From positions 1 through 62,505 of the forward strand of contig WQSX01000012.1 in assembly GCA_009787625.1 (NCBI GenBank): a DNA stretch of 62,505 nucleotides. The letters run 5' to 3'. Position numbers and translations under genes: made by a program. Of this stretch, positions 35,522 through 44,028 are shown piece by piece. Source of the stretch: Oscillospiraceae bacterium (GTDB lineage: Bacteria > Bacillota > Clostridia > Oscillospirales > Oscillospiraceae). Below the pieces are notes generated by a model. It searched no databases and was not told the origin of the DNA. It worked only from the letters and a program-made list of their open reading frames with translations. Position 1 is the first letter of the stretch, and every line of letters begins with the position of its first letter.

Positions 35522-36508
35522 ATGAACACATCAAAAAAGAAGCTTCCTCTGGAAAAGCTGTTAGCTTTTGGAGCACTCATTATATTGTGCGTGTTTTTCA
35601 CTTTCACAGGTCGAGGTTTCGCATCGTGGCCTACGGTTCTAAATATCCTCGCCAGTTCCTATTTTATAGGGTTTCTCGCCATCGGTGTAACTTTTGTCAT
35701 CATCACGGGCGGGATTGACCTCTCCATAGGCACAGTCATGATGTGTTCAGCAGTTATTGGCGGATTTCTCTACCAAAATGGTGCAGGTCTGCCGCTATGG
35801 CTCTGCCTGATTATCATTGTTATAATAGGTACTCTGTTCGGACTTCTAAACGGTATGATGGTCACAAAACTCGGACTCCCGCCATTTATATCTACACTGG
35901 GTATTATGATGGTTTCTGCGGGCTTAGGCTCCATCGTGACAAATGTTCAAGCTCAAAGATTTCCCAGCCCTATCGGCGGAGGTTGGTTTGGCAGCACATT
36001 CCTGCGAGTCGGCAATTTTCCCACAGGTGCCATATGGTTAGTCCTCTTCTTCATAGTAGCCATTATCGTACTCAACAAAACAAAGCTTGGTCGTTATATC
36101 TTTGCCATAGGCAGTAACGAAGAAGCTGTGCGTCTCTCCGGCGTTAACACATCTAATTGGAAATGCATAGCATATGTCATCAGTGGTCTATGTGCCGGAA
36201 TCGGAGCAATATTTCATGCCGCTGCATTCACAACCATAACTCCGGGCACGGGACAGGGAGTCGAATTACAGGCTATCGCCGCAGTCGTCATTGGAGGCAC
36301 ATCACTCTCAGGTGGTGTCGGCTCTCTGACAGGCACGCTCATCGGGGTTTTCATCATGAGTGTTCTACGAATCGGACTCACTCAGATGGGATTACCCGCA
36401 CCTATTCAAGTTTTCTTTACAGGAATTGTCGTCATAGGCGCAGTCTTGTTAGATATACAACGCACAAAACGAGCAAATCAGGTAAAGAAAAAAAGAAATG
36501 CTGCTTAA
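35522..36508 (+). CDS. Sugar ABC transporter permease (RbsC family)
   Basis: A 328-residue CUT2 permease with about ten hydrophobic helices. Signature TFVIITGGIDLSIGTVMMCSA near residues 57-77 and AIGSNEEAVRLSGVNTSNWK near 195. The start at 35522 follows GAAAGGAATAGTCAACGAT; the ATG at 35501 overlaps this SD element and is unlikely to be used. The upstream box TTTTGCGCTTAAT resembles that in other leaders of the window. It overlaps an upstream in-frame extension of the binding-protein ORF but not its likely start. Confidence 0.92.
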   Translation: MNTSKKKLPLEKLLAFGALIILCVFFTFTGRGFASWPTVLNILASSYFIGFLAIGVTFVIITGGIDLSIGTVMMCSAVIGGFLYQNGAGLPLWLCLIIIVIIGTLFGLLNGMMVTKLGLPPFISTLGIMMVSAGLGSIVTNVQAQRFPSPIGGGWFGSTFLRVGNFPTGAIWLVLFFIVAIIVLNKTKLGRYIFAIGSNEEAVRLSGVNTSNWKCIAYVISGLCAGIGAIFHAAAFTTITPGTGQGVELQAIAAVVIGGTSLSGGVGSLTGTLIGVFIMSVLRIGLTQMGLPAPIQVFFTGIVVIGAVLLDIQRTKRANQVKKKRNAA

Positions 36509-36530
36509 TAAAGCAACACAAGAAAGGAAA

Positions 36531-37610
36531 ATGAAAATGAAAAAATTAGCACTACTACTCGTTCTGGCGATGCTATTAGCTTTCGCCCTGGTGGCATGTG
36601 ACAACGATGACGCCGCCACAACAGCAGATGGAGATGGTGAAGTTTCCTACGTAGCAGTTATCTCCAAAGGTTTCCAACATCAGTTCTGGCAAGCAGTTTA
36701 TGCGGGCGCACGCGCTGCAGGTGAAGAATATGGTGTAGACGTATCTTTCGACGGTCCTCCAAGTGAAGCCGACATCGGCCCTCAACTTGAAATGCTCCGC
36801 AGTGCCCTCGCAAGAAACCCTGATGCCATCGCTTTTGCGGCACTCGACACCGAAGCTGCACTTGCAGAACTCGAAGATGCATACAACCGCGGAATTCCTA
36901 TCATCGGCTTTGACTCCGGAATTCCTGATGCACCTGCCGGTCAAGTTCTTGCCACAGCCGCCACAGACAACATTGCTGCGGGCGCAGTGGGTGCAGACAA
37001 CATGTTCCCCGAAATTCAAGCTGCAGTAGCATCTGCAACACAAGCAGATCCCGTTGTAATTGCAGTTCTCTCACAAGATGCAACATCTGAATCCGTCACC
37101 GGCCGTACACAAGGTTTCGCTGAAGCAATGTACAGATTAGCAGGCGGCGTTAACGACAGCGTTTCTATAAGCGGCGGTCTCGCAAGAATCAACACAGGTG
37201 ATGCAAACTCAGCGGTACAAATTCAAGTAGTAGTAGGCGCAACACCTGACATCGTAGACATGACAAGCGCCGCTCTCGGCATACTCGGCACACCTAATCT
37301 CGTTGGCGTATTTTGCTCAAACGAAGGTGCTGTTATGGGTCTGCTTGCAACAATCGGCGCAGGTACAGTTGTTCCTGACGGTGTTATCCTTGTTGGTTTT
37401 GATGCCGGTTCTGCACAAAAAGAAGCTGTTGAGCAAGGCATTATGTTCGGCTCTGTAACTCAAGATCCTTTCCAAATCGGCTTCCAATCTGTTTCTCTTG
37501 CTGTTCGCGCTGCACGCGGTCAATCTGTTTCCGATGTAGACACAGGCGCACAGTGGTGGAACTCAGAAAACATGCACAACCCTGACATTGCAATTTTGCT
37601 CTACGACTAA
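36531..37610 (+). CDS. Sugar-binding lipoprotein (RbsB/PBP type I)
   Basis: A 359-residue solute-binding lipoprotein. Signal KKLALLLVLAMLLAFALVAC with the lipobox cysteine near residue 22. The ligand fold has VAVISKGFQHQFWQAVYAGA, ARNPDAIAFAALDTEAALAEL, GIPIIGFDSGIPD and VILVGFDAGSAQKEAVEQGIMFGSVTQDPFQIG. ATG at 36531 has AAGAAAGG just before it. It follows the permease by 22 bases and delivers the sugar to it. The late position of the binding protein, and the hairpin downstream, may set its expression level. Confidence 0.92.
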   Translation: MKMKKLALLLVLAMLLAFALVACDNDDAATTADGDGEVSYVAVISKGFQHQFWQAVYAGARAAGEEYGVDVSFDGPPSEADIGPQLEMLRSALARNPDAIAFAALDTEAALAELEDAYNRGIPIIGFDSGIPDAPAGQVLATAATDNIAAGAVGADNMFPEIQAAVASATQADPVVIAVLSQDATSESVTGRTQGFAEAMYRLAGGVNDSVSISGGLARINTGDANSAVQIQVVVGATPDIVDMTSAALGILGTPNLVGVFCSNEGAVMGLLATIGAGTVVPDGVILVGFDAGSAQKEAVEQGIMFGSVTQDPFQIGFQSVSLAVRAARGQSVSDVDTGAQWWNSENMHNPDIAILLYD

Positions 37611-37649
37611 TCATTTCGTAACTAATAGCCGGTAAATAATGAAAATCCG

Positions 37650-37730
37650 GTGTGGGGGTGACCGGGGACGGCCGCCCGGAGGATAAGTAGAAATCCGAAC
37701 AGCGGGCGACCGGGGACGGTCGCCCCTACA
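37650..37730. repeat. GC-rich intercistronic palindromes
   Basis: Two copies of GACCGGGGACGG-YCGCCC (about 37660-37676 and 37708-37725). The second forms GGGCGACCG/CGGTCGCCC, a 9-bp stem with a GGGA loop at 37704-37725. A partial copy of the motif is at about 52473-52490. Located between the sugar-binding protein and fucose isomerase genes. Confidence 0.55.
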
Positions 37731-37770
37731 ATTATCATAACAAATGTATATTTCAAAAGGAGGACATTAC

Positions 37771-39537
37771 ATGGCAAACCCCAAAATCGGAATTCGCCCT
37801 ACAATTGACGGTCGCTGGGGCGGAGTGCGTGAGTCACTTGAAGACCAAACAATGGCAATGGCAAAATCAGCCGCAAAACTAATCAGCGACAACCTTCGCT
37901 ATGCTGACGGAACACCCGTTGAGTGTGTTATCGCAGATGGCACAATAGGCGGTGGAGCAGAGGCGGCACTCTGTGCAGAGAAATTCTCAAAAGAAAATGT
38001 AATCGGCACACTCACTGTCACACCCTGCTGGTGCTACGGCAGTGAAACTATGGATTTATCATCAGACACAGTAAAAGCGGTGTGGGGCTTTAACGGCACA
38101 GAACGTCCGGGAGCTGTCTATCTCGCAGCAGTTCTCGCCGCACACGCACAGCGTGGCTTACCCGCATTTTCAATCTATGGGCGTGAAGTACAAGATAAAG
38201 ACGATACTTCAGTTCCCGAAGATGTAAAAGAGAAAATTTTACGCTTTGCCAGAGCCGCAATCGCAGTTGGACAAATGAAAAACAAAGCGTATGTTGGAAT
38301 CGGTTCTGTCTCAATGGGCATTTCAGGTTCATTCTTAGACCCTGCTTTTATGCAAAAATATCTCGGAATTCGTGCAGAATGGGTGGATATGAGCGAAATT
38401 ACACGCCGTATTGAGCGAAATATTTATGACCCCGACGAATTCAAAAAAGCTTTCGCTTGGGCAAAAGAAAACTGCAAAGAAGGCTTTGATGTCAACGCCG
38501 AGTCAAAACAATACTCCCCTGCCGAAAAAGCCGAGCAGTGGGAATATGTCGTTAAAATGACCCTCATCTGCAAAGACATCATGCTCGGAAATCCCAAACT
38601 CGCAAAGCTTGGCTTCCATGAAGAGGCACTTGGCAGAAACGCCATAGCAGGTGGTTTCCAAGGTCAGCGTATGTGGACTGACCATAAGCCAAACGCCGAC
38701 TTTACAGAGGCGATTTTGAGCTCATCTTTTGACTGGACAGGAAAAAGACAACCCACAATCTTTGCCACAGAAAATGACAACCTAAACGGTATCTCCATGC
38801 TGTTTTCACATCTGATGGACGGTGCGGCTTCTGTTTTTGCCGATGTACGCACATATTGGAGCCCCGAAGCTGTAGAGCGTGTATCAGGTTGGAAGCCGGA
38901 CGGCAAAGCAAAAGACGGCTTTATCCACCTTATAAACTCAGGTGCAGCGGCTCTCGATGGCAGTGGCGGAGTAAAAGACTCCGGCGGCAACAGCGTTATG
39001 AAACCATGGTGGGAAATGTCTGACAAAGACATCAAAAATTGCCTCGATAAAACCGAGTGGTGTCCCGCCGAAGTGGAGTATTTCAGAGGCGGTGGTTTCT
39101 CTTCAAAGTATCAAACCGAAGGTGTCATGCCTGTTACAATGCTTCGCTTAAACCTCGTTGACGGTCTTGGTCCTGTCATGCAGATTGCCGAAGGTTACAC
39201 TGTAGACCTTCCAAAAAATGTCAGCGAAATGCTTCATAAGCGCACAGCTCCGACATGGCCTTCCACTTGGTTTGCCCCGAAACTAACCGGCGAAGGCGCA
39301 TTCACAGATGTCTATAACGTAATGGCAAACTGGGGCGCAAATCACGGTGCGTTCTGTTACGGCCATAAAGGCGCAGATGTAATAACCTTATGTTCAATGC
39401 TTCGCATACCCGTATCTATGCACAACGTATGCGATGAATCAATCTTCCGTCCGCACGCATGGGCATCATTCGGCACAAAAGACAAAGAAGGCGCTGACTA
39501 CAGAGCCTGCGAAGTCTACGGCCCGCTGTACAGATAG
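37771..39537 (+). CDS. fucI: L-fucose isomerase
   Basis: Converts L-fucose to L-fuculose, with manganese. The 588-residue protein begins [20 protein letters not shown], the family hallmark, and contains [40 protein letters not shown] and a C-terminal [20 protein letters not shown] with [15 protein letters not shown]. Length matches FucI (about 590). SD AAAAGGAGGAC is eight bases before ATG 37771. Fuculose kinase and aldolase genes are not in the window, so the rest of the pathway lies elsewhere. Confidence 0.95.
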   Translation: MANPKIGIRPTIDGRWGGVRESLEDQTMAMAKSAAKLISDNLRYADGTPVECVIADGTIGGGAEAALCAEKFSKENVIGTLTVTPCWCYGSETMDLSSDTVKAVWGFNGTERPGAVYLAAVLAAHAQRGLPAFSIYGREVQDKDDTSVPEDVKEKILRFARAAIAVGQMKNKAYVGIGSVSMGISGSFLDPAFMQKYLGIRAEWVDMSEITRRIERNIYDPDEFKKAFAWAKENCKEGFDVNAESKQYSPAEKAEQWEYVVKMTLICKDIMLGNPKLAKLGFHEEALGRNAIAGGFQGQRMWTDHKPNADFTEAILSSSFDWTGKRQPTIFATENDNLNGISMLFSHLMDGAASVFADVRTYWSPEAVERVSGWKPDGKAKDGFIHLINSGAAALDGSGGVKDSGGNSVMKPWWEMSDKDIKNCLDKTEWCPAEVEYFRGGGFSSKYQTEGVMPVTMLRLNLVDGLGPVMQIAEGYTVDLPKNVSEMLHKRTAPTWPSTWFAPKLTGEGAFTDVYNVMANWGANHGAFCYGHKGADVITLCSMLRIPVSMHNVCDESIFRPHAWASFGTKDKEGADYRACEVYGPLYR

Positions 39538-39579
39538 TTTTCTATTTCACAGCAAATAAGTTACTGGTCATACATACCA

Positions 39580-39673
39580 CGTCATTGCGGCCTCCGAGCC
39601 GCAATCCCATGAATAATGAGCATATCCGTAGGGGATTGCGGGTCGAGCCCGCAATGACGAACTTTTGAGTGCT
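39580..39673. repeat. REP-like palindromic repeat, second full copy
   Basis: Nearly identical to 20062-20155, including the spacer ATGAATAATGAGCATATCCG and the tail ACTTTTGAGTGCT. Differences between the copies are few and partly transitions that keep the pairing. It lies downstream of fucI. Confidence 0.8.
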
Positions 39674-39701
39674 GTTCTCGCGTGGGCTGTGACTTGTAAC
39701 C

Positions 39702-39736
39702 AAATGGAGAGATTGGATACGCCATTCTCTCCATTT
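39702..39736 (+). terminator. Rho-independent terminator-like hairpin after fucI
   Basis: AAATGGAGAGA, a short loop, then TCTCTCCATTT followed by ATTTGCATTTT. The perfect 11-bp stem is well placed to end the fucose operon. The remaining 39737-39902 is AT-rich and probably holds the sigma-gene promoter, which I cannot assign confidently. Confidence 0.65.
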
Positions 39737-39902
39737 ATTTGCATTTTCAGGCATTTTAATGTACAATATCCATCGCAAAGATGACCATCTAAATATAATC
39801 TCTATAAAACTGATTTATAATCTAAAAATTTTTTTAAAATATTTTCAGAAAAAGTGCAACCAAAGTGTATTTTTTCCTGTTTATATGGGTAGGAGGCGAA
39901 TT

Positions 39903-40463
39903 ATGGAAGACCATGAAATTCTCGATTTATATTTTCTGCGCAGTGAATATGCAATTGAGGAAACTAAAATAAAATACGGCAATCGCCTACAGAGAACTGC
40001 AATGAATATTCTTCATAATGCAGAAGATGCGGAGGAATGTGTGAACGATACATTGTTTCAGGCATGGGAGGCAATCCCACCCGCCAGACCCGAAAGCCTT
40101 GGCGCATATCTAGCCAAGATAACAAGGAATCTCGCCTTAAACAAATGGGAGGCAAACACCGCACAAAAAAGAGGCGGCGGTGAAGTCCCACTACTGCTCA
40201 GTGAACTTGAGGACTGTGTACCTACAGCGGATAGTCCCGAAGAAACCTTTGAAGCGACACTCGTCACAGAAGCAATTGACCGCTACCTGAGCACTCTTGA
40301 AGTGGCGACACGTAAACTGTTTGTACTACGTTACTTTCATGGTGAGAGCATAAAAGAAATAAGCAGTAGGTTTAAAATCAGCGAGAGCAAAACGAAATCA
40401 ATCTTATTCCGAACCCGAAAAAAACTCGGAGCATTTTTAGAAAAAGAAGGAATTAAAGTTTGA
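39903..40463 (+). CDS. Small sigma-70-family (ECF-like) RNA polymerase sigma factor
   Basis: A 186-residue sigma factor with region 2 (HNAEDAEECVNDTLFQAWEAIPP, LGAYLAKITRNLALNKW) and region 4 (TRKLFVLRYFHGESIKEISSRF, SESKTKSILFRTRKKL). It lacks sigma region 1 and most of region 3, as in ECF factors. ATG 39903 has TAGGAGG seven bases upstream. Nine codons-worth of spacing separates it from a small membrane protein that is probably its regulator. AACC-containing sequence about 50 bases upstream might be an autoregulated ECF promoter, but this is weak. Confidence 0.87.
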   Translation: MEDHEILDLYFLRSEYAIEETKIKYGNRLQRTAMNILHNAEDAEECVNDTLFQAWEAIPPARPESLGAYLAKITRNLALNKWEANTAQKRGGGEVPLLLSELEDCVPTADSPEETFEATLVTEAIDRYLSTLEVATRKLFVLRYFHGESIKEISSRFKISESKTKSILFRTRKKLGAFLEKEGIKV

Positions 40464-40491
40464 ATTAAGTTCGAAAGGAATGGTCATAATT

Positions 40492-40725
40492 ATGAGCACA
40501 GAAACAATTCAAAGCGCAAAAAGACTTCTAAATTGTATAGGTGCAATAGCAGATTCTTTTCTCGAGGAAACGAAGCTCGCAGACGAGGGAGCTAAGAGAA
40601 AATCAAAAAAACGCATAATTACCTATAGCGCAATCGGTGTAGGTGTGGCATCCGTAGGAATCACTATTGCGGCACTCCTACTGCGCCCTAAGCGAATGAC
40701 AAATGCATTACCTAAATCAGCATAG
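40492..40725 (+). CDS. Small membrane protein, possible minimal anti-sigma factor (77 aa)
   Basis: The N-terminal half (AKRLLNCIGAIADSFLEE) resembles the start of anti-sigma proteins paired with clostridial ECF factors ('AIGxIDDxxIEEA'). A basic stretch RKSKKR precedes one transmembrane helix (about residues 41-64, IITYSAIGVGVASVGITIAALLL). Only about a dozen residues remain outside, so the usual sensor domain (DUF4179-like) is missing. SD GAAAGGAATGGTCAT. Either a stripped-down anti-sigma or a truncated remnant. Confidence 0.6.
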   Translation: MSTETIQSAKRLLNCIGAIADSFLEETKLADEGAKRKSKKRIITYSAIGVGVASVGITIAALLLRPKRMTNALPKSA

Positions 40726-40771
40726 AATATTATTAAATATAGAAATATAAGAAAGAAAGAGAGATTAAAAC

Positions 40772-41650
40772 ATGTTTCAAATCATTTCAGATGCCAGTTG
40801 CGACTTCAGCGCAGAGGAAATCGAAAAAAGTGACGTCAAGGTCATTCCATTTTATGTAAGTTTTGACCAACAAAATTACATGCGCGAAGGCATCGAAATT
40901 ACAAAAGAGGCGTATTTTGAGCGCTTAACAACTGAAAAGACGCTCTTCCCCAAGACCTCACAGCCAACTCCGCAAGACTATGTTGATGCGGCAACACCGT
41001 ATCTTGAAGAAGGCAAGGATATTTTTATACTGACAATCTCATCAAAGCTCAGTGGCTCCCACGCAAGCACAGTGATTGCAAAAGACATGCTCAGTGAAGA
41101 CTATCCCGACCGAAAAATAGAACTCATGGATTCACGCAATGTCAGTGTCGGACACGGTCTTATCCTCAGAGAAATTGTCAAAATGAGAGATGCGGGATTC
41201 ACTCTTGAGCAAACCGTTGAAACTACTAAAAAAGTTATAAGTTCAACCCATGTCTACTTCACACTCAGCACTTTGGAATATCTAAAGCGAGGCGGAAGAA
41301 TTGGCCCCACAACAGCTCTCGTGGGCGGCATCTTAGGTCTGAGCCCGATTCTGCAAGTGGAAAATGGCGAAGTTTCACAGCTCGATAATGTACGCGGCAG
41401 AAAAAGAGCCCTTGAGCTCATTGAAGGCGCGATTGTAGATGCCTTAAAAGATGAGCTTGACAATATAAATATGAGCGTAGGGCACATAGTATGCCCGGAA
41501 GACGCAGTTGCATTCAAAGCAAGCACAGAAGCTGCACTCGGCACCCAAATACCAAACCCAATCACTGATATCGGCGTTACCGTCGGTTCTCACGCAGGAC
41601 CCGGAGCAATAGCATTTGCATATTGCAAAAAATATGACAAAGTAGATTAG
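40772..41650 (+). CDS. DegV-family fatty-acid-binding protein
   Basis: A 292-residue DegV/FakB protein that binds a fatty acid, usually to present it to the kinase FakA. Features: ISDASCDFSAEEIEKSDVKVIPFYV at the start, TSQPTPQDYVDA near residue 68, ISSKLSGSHASTVIAKDML, and LEYLKRGGRIGPTTALVGGILGLSPIL in the lid domain. SD AAGAAAGAGAGA. FakA is not in the window. A hairpin terminator follows. Confidence 0.92.
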   Translation: MFQIISDASCDFSAEEIEKSDVKVIPFYVSFDQQNYMREGIEITKEAYFERLTTEKTLFPKTSQPTPQDYVDAATPYLEEGKDIFILTISSKLSGSHASTVIAKDMLSEDYPDRKIELMDSRNVSVGHGLILREIVKMRDAGFTLEQTVETTKKVISSTHVYFTLSTLEYLKRGGRIGPTTALVGGILGLSPILQVENGEVSQLDNVRGRKRALELIEGAIVDALKDELDNINMSVGHIVCPEDAVAFKASTEAALGTQIPNPITDIGVTVGSHAGPGAIAFAYCKKYDKVD

Positions 41651-41670
41651 CATTCCATTTTCTAAATTCC

Positions 41671-41699
41671 TCCCCAAAAATTGTGGTAGATTTTTGGGA
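41671..41699 (+). terminator. Terminator-like hairpin after the DegV gene
   Basis: TCCCCAAAAAT, TGTGGTAG, ATTTTTGGGA: an 11-bp stem with one mismatch, followed by AGTTATTT. Confidence 0.55.
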
Positions 41700-41762
41700 A
41701 GTTATTTAAAAAATGAAATACTAGAGCATAATAGGTTAAAATAGAAAGGAATATTTTGTAAA

Positions 41763-42431
41763 ATGGGAAATTTTTTTGAAGGCGTAAGCAACTGGTTCTT
41801 ATTGGCCCAAGTATTTGGCGTAATAACAATCGCACTTGAGTTCTGGACATACCAAATTAAAGAAAAACCAAAGTTTTTCCTAGTCTCGGCTTTCAGTAGC
41901 TTCTTTTGGATGACAATGTTCATCTCCATAGGTATCGCTACAGGTCTCTCCACGCAGGTTTCGCTCATAGTAGCCGCCACCTATAGCACAGTCCGCAACG
42001 GCGTGTTTGCATACATCTTCAAAAAGAACACTCCACAGGCAAAGGAAGCAGGACTTATTTTCCTTTTGGTTATGATAGTAATTGCGGTCATAGCAGGAAC
42101 TCTCGCAATAGTAAACACTCCGGCACAAATCAGATGGCTACACATCCTCGGAATGGTTTCATCAATCGCTTTCGTCATATGCCAGTACCTTCCGGGTGTA
42201 CACTATGTGCGCATTGCTGTTATATTCTACGCCGCAGTCGTACTGCTCACACAAAGCCCAATGAACATCGGAATCCTAGCCGAAGATGGCTTCTCCAGCA
42301 TCTGGTACATTGAACGCTGGAACATCATGGGTATGCTGATAGAATCTTCAAAAATCATATCCGTAATCGTATTCTACTTCCGTCTATCAAAAAACCCCGA
42401 CACACCACAGTTACAGTTTGCAAAGCCTTAA
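41763..42431 (+). CDS. YgjV-family membrane protein
   Basis: A 222-residue integral membrane protein with six or seven hydrophobic helices, matching the Imp-YgjV family (PF10688): AQVFGVITIALEFWTYQIKEKPKFF at the N-terminus, AATYSTVRNGVFAYIF, and RWLHILGMVSSIAFVICQYLP. Function unknown. SD GAAAGGAATATTTTGTAAA, using the long spacing frequent in this window. Monocistronic, followed by a strong terminator. Confidence 0.85.
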   Translation: MGNFFEGVSNWFLLAQVFGVITIALEFWTYQIKEKPKFFLVSAFSSFFWMTMFISIGIATGLSTQVSLIVAATYSTVRNGVFAYIFKKNTPQAKEAGLIFLLVMIVIAVIAGTLAIVNTPAQIRWLHILGMVSSIAFVICQYLPGVHYVRIAVIFYAAVVLLTQSPMNIGILAEDGFSSIWYIERWNIMGMLIESSKIISVIVFYFRLSKNPDTPQLQFAKP

Positions 42432-42456
42432 CTATAGGCACACGTAATAATTCTAG

Positions 42457-42493
42457 CAAGGCAGGGATTTGTATAATACACTTCCCTGCCTTG
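42457..42493 (+). terminator. Rho-independent terminator after the YgjV gene
   Basis: CAAGGCAGGGA, a 15-nt loop, TCCCTGCCTTG: perfect 11-bp stem followed by TTGGTTT. Confidence 0.75.
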
Positions 42494-42577
42494 TTGGTTT
42501 CGGGTTGATATTATTGAGGAAATGTAGTAAAGTATGACGAAGGCACTTCCGAAAACTTACGAAATGAGTAATGCCAA

Positions 42578-43213
42578 ATGGAGAAAATGCGATGTTATAT
42601 AGCCGGTGCCGGAGAGTTTGATGAGAGCACCTTGCCTAAAGGCGATGACTTCATCATAGCCGCCGATGGCGGGCTTTTATATCTCCATGAGCGTGGAATT
42701 GAGCCTGACCTCATTGTCGGCGATTTTGACTCACTGCCAACGAAGCTTACAGATGTAGTCGCCGGACACCCAAATGTTATCCGCGTTTCATCTATAAAAG
42801 ACGACACGGATATGATGCTCGCTGTCAGAGAGGGACTAAAACTCGGCTACACAGAGTTTGCCATCAACGGAGCTCTTGGGGGGAGACTGGACCAAACTTA
42901 TGCAAACATCCAAATTCTCACTTTCATTACATCACAAGGTGCGTCAGCCACTTTATATAGTCAGTATAACCGCATAACAGCTATCAAAGACAATAGTATT
43001 ACTCTAAATGAACGCAATACAAAAGGAAAATCCATTTCTGTTTTTTGTGCAGGAGACTCTGCACAAGGTGTCACACTTGACGGACTACTCTACCCGCTGA
43101 AAAACGCCAATATCACAAACGCTTTTCCTATCGGCGTAAGCAATGAATTCACAGACAAACCCGCTGTAATATCAGTCAAAACCGGAACTCTGATAATTAT
43201 TTGGGAAAAATAA
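42578..43213 (+). CDS. thiN: Thiamine pyrophosphokinase
   Basis: Transfers pyrophosphate from ATP to thiamine, making thiamine diphosphate. The 211-residue protein has AADGGLLYLHERGIEPDLIVGDFDSLP near residues 29-55, DDTDMMLAVREGLKLGY and INGALGGRLDQTYANIQIL, the TPK catalytic signatures. The start is ATG 42578, or ATG 42587, which has GGAG four bases upstream. Next is a HAD phosphatase 42 bases downstream, possibly co-transcribed. Confidence 0.92.
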   Translation: MEKMRCYIAGAGEFDESTLPKGDDFIIAADGGLLYLHERGIEPDLIVGDFDSLPTKLTDVVAGHPNVIRVSSIKDDTDMMLAVREGLKLGYTEFAINGALGGRLDQTYANIQILTFITSQGASATLYSQYNRITAIKDNSITLNERNTKGKSISVFCAGDSAQGVTLDGLLYPLKNANITNAFPIGVSNEFTDKPAVISVKTGTLIIIWEK

Positions 43214-43255
43214 GATAAGTAAAGGCATAACCAGCCTGAAAGGAACGGTCTCGTA

Positions 43256-43903
43256 ATGAAAGTAAAAGGTGCAATTTTTGATTTAGACGGTACTATACTC
43301 GATTCGATGACAATTTGGGGAGATATAGCAATAGACTACCTAAAAAGCCACGGCGCAACCCCTCGCGACAGCATTCGTGAGGATCTCCGCGCAACGAACA
43401 CTGTTGAAGAAGCGGAGCATTACATAAGGCACTATGGTATAAACAAGTCAGTCGAGGAAGTAATCCAAGGCAGGGACAGCATGATGCTGAGCCGCTATAA
43501 AACTGACGTAAAACTAAAATCAGGTGTAAAGGAAGTTCTGGAAACGCTAAAAAGCCGCGGAGTAAAAATCTGTCTTGCGACTGCAACGGAAAGAAACCTT
43601 GCCGAGCCCGCCATAAAGGCACACGGAATCGAAGGATATTTCGAGCGCATCTTCACATGCAGTGAGGAAAACACAAGCAAGAAATACCCCGACATATACA
43701 GCAAAGCCGCTAAGTTTCTAGAGACAGCACCGCATGAAACCATAGTAATAGAAGATGCCCTATATGCCGCAAAAACAGCAAAAAAAGCAGGGTTCATAAC
43801 CATAGGAGTATACGATTTAGTGTCAGACGATATACAAGACGAGCTAAAAGAAGTCTGCGACTACTATTTTGTAAGAATGAATGAGATGCTAGAACTACTC
43901 TAA
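43256..43903 (+). CDS. HAD-superfamily phosphatase (phosphoglycolate/beta-PGM-like)
   Basis: A 215-residue HAD hydrolase. Motif I FDLDGTILDSM with nucleophile Asp near residue 10, an alpha-helical cap, motif II/III LATATERNLAEPAI and motif IV IVIEDALYAAKTAKKAGF. The substrate is not evident; relatives act on sugar phosphates, phosphoglycolate or nucleotides. SD GAAAGGAACGGTCTCGTA. It converges on ahcY with hairpin copy D between them. Confidence 0.87.
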   Translation: MKVKGAIFDLDGTILDSMTIWGDIAIDYLKSHGATPRDSIREDLRATNTVEEAEHYIRHYGINKSVEEVIQGRDSMMLSRYKTDVKLKSGVKEVLETLKSRGVKICLATATERNLAEPAIKAHGIEGYFERIFTCSEENTSKKYPDIYSKAAKFLETAPHETIVIEDALYAAKTAKKAGFITIGVYDLVSDDIQDELKEVCDYYFVRMNEMLELL

Positions 43904-43921
43904 ATACAACAACGCAACAGG

Positions 43922-44018
43922 TAAGCAGAGGGTGGGCAGTTTGTTACGCTTTTTTCGAGAACAGCGGTGTAGATCCCGATGGCTCGAAAAAACGTAGCAA
44001 ACTGCCCACCCTCTGCGG
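43922..44018 (+). repeat. ~100 bp hairpin repeat, copy D
   Basis: Same invariant apex; inner stem TTCGAG/CTCGAA; outer arms AAGCAGAGGGTGGGCAGTTT and the complement AACTGCCCACCCTCTGC. The outer arm differs from copies A and C (GAGGGTGGG versus GATGATGGG) and the opposite arm changes to match. It fills the gap between the convergent HAD and ahcY genes and could terminate both. Confidence 0.88.
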
Positions 44019-44028
44019 GAATCAACGA

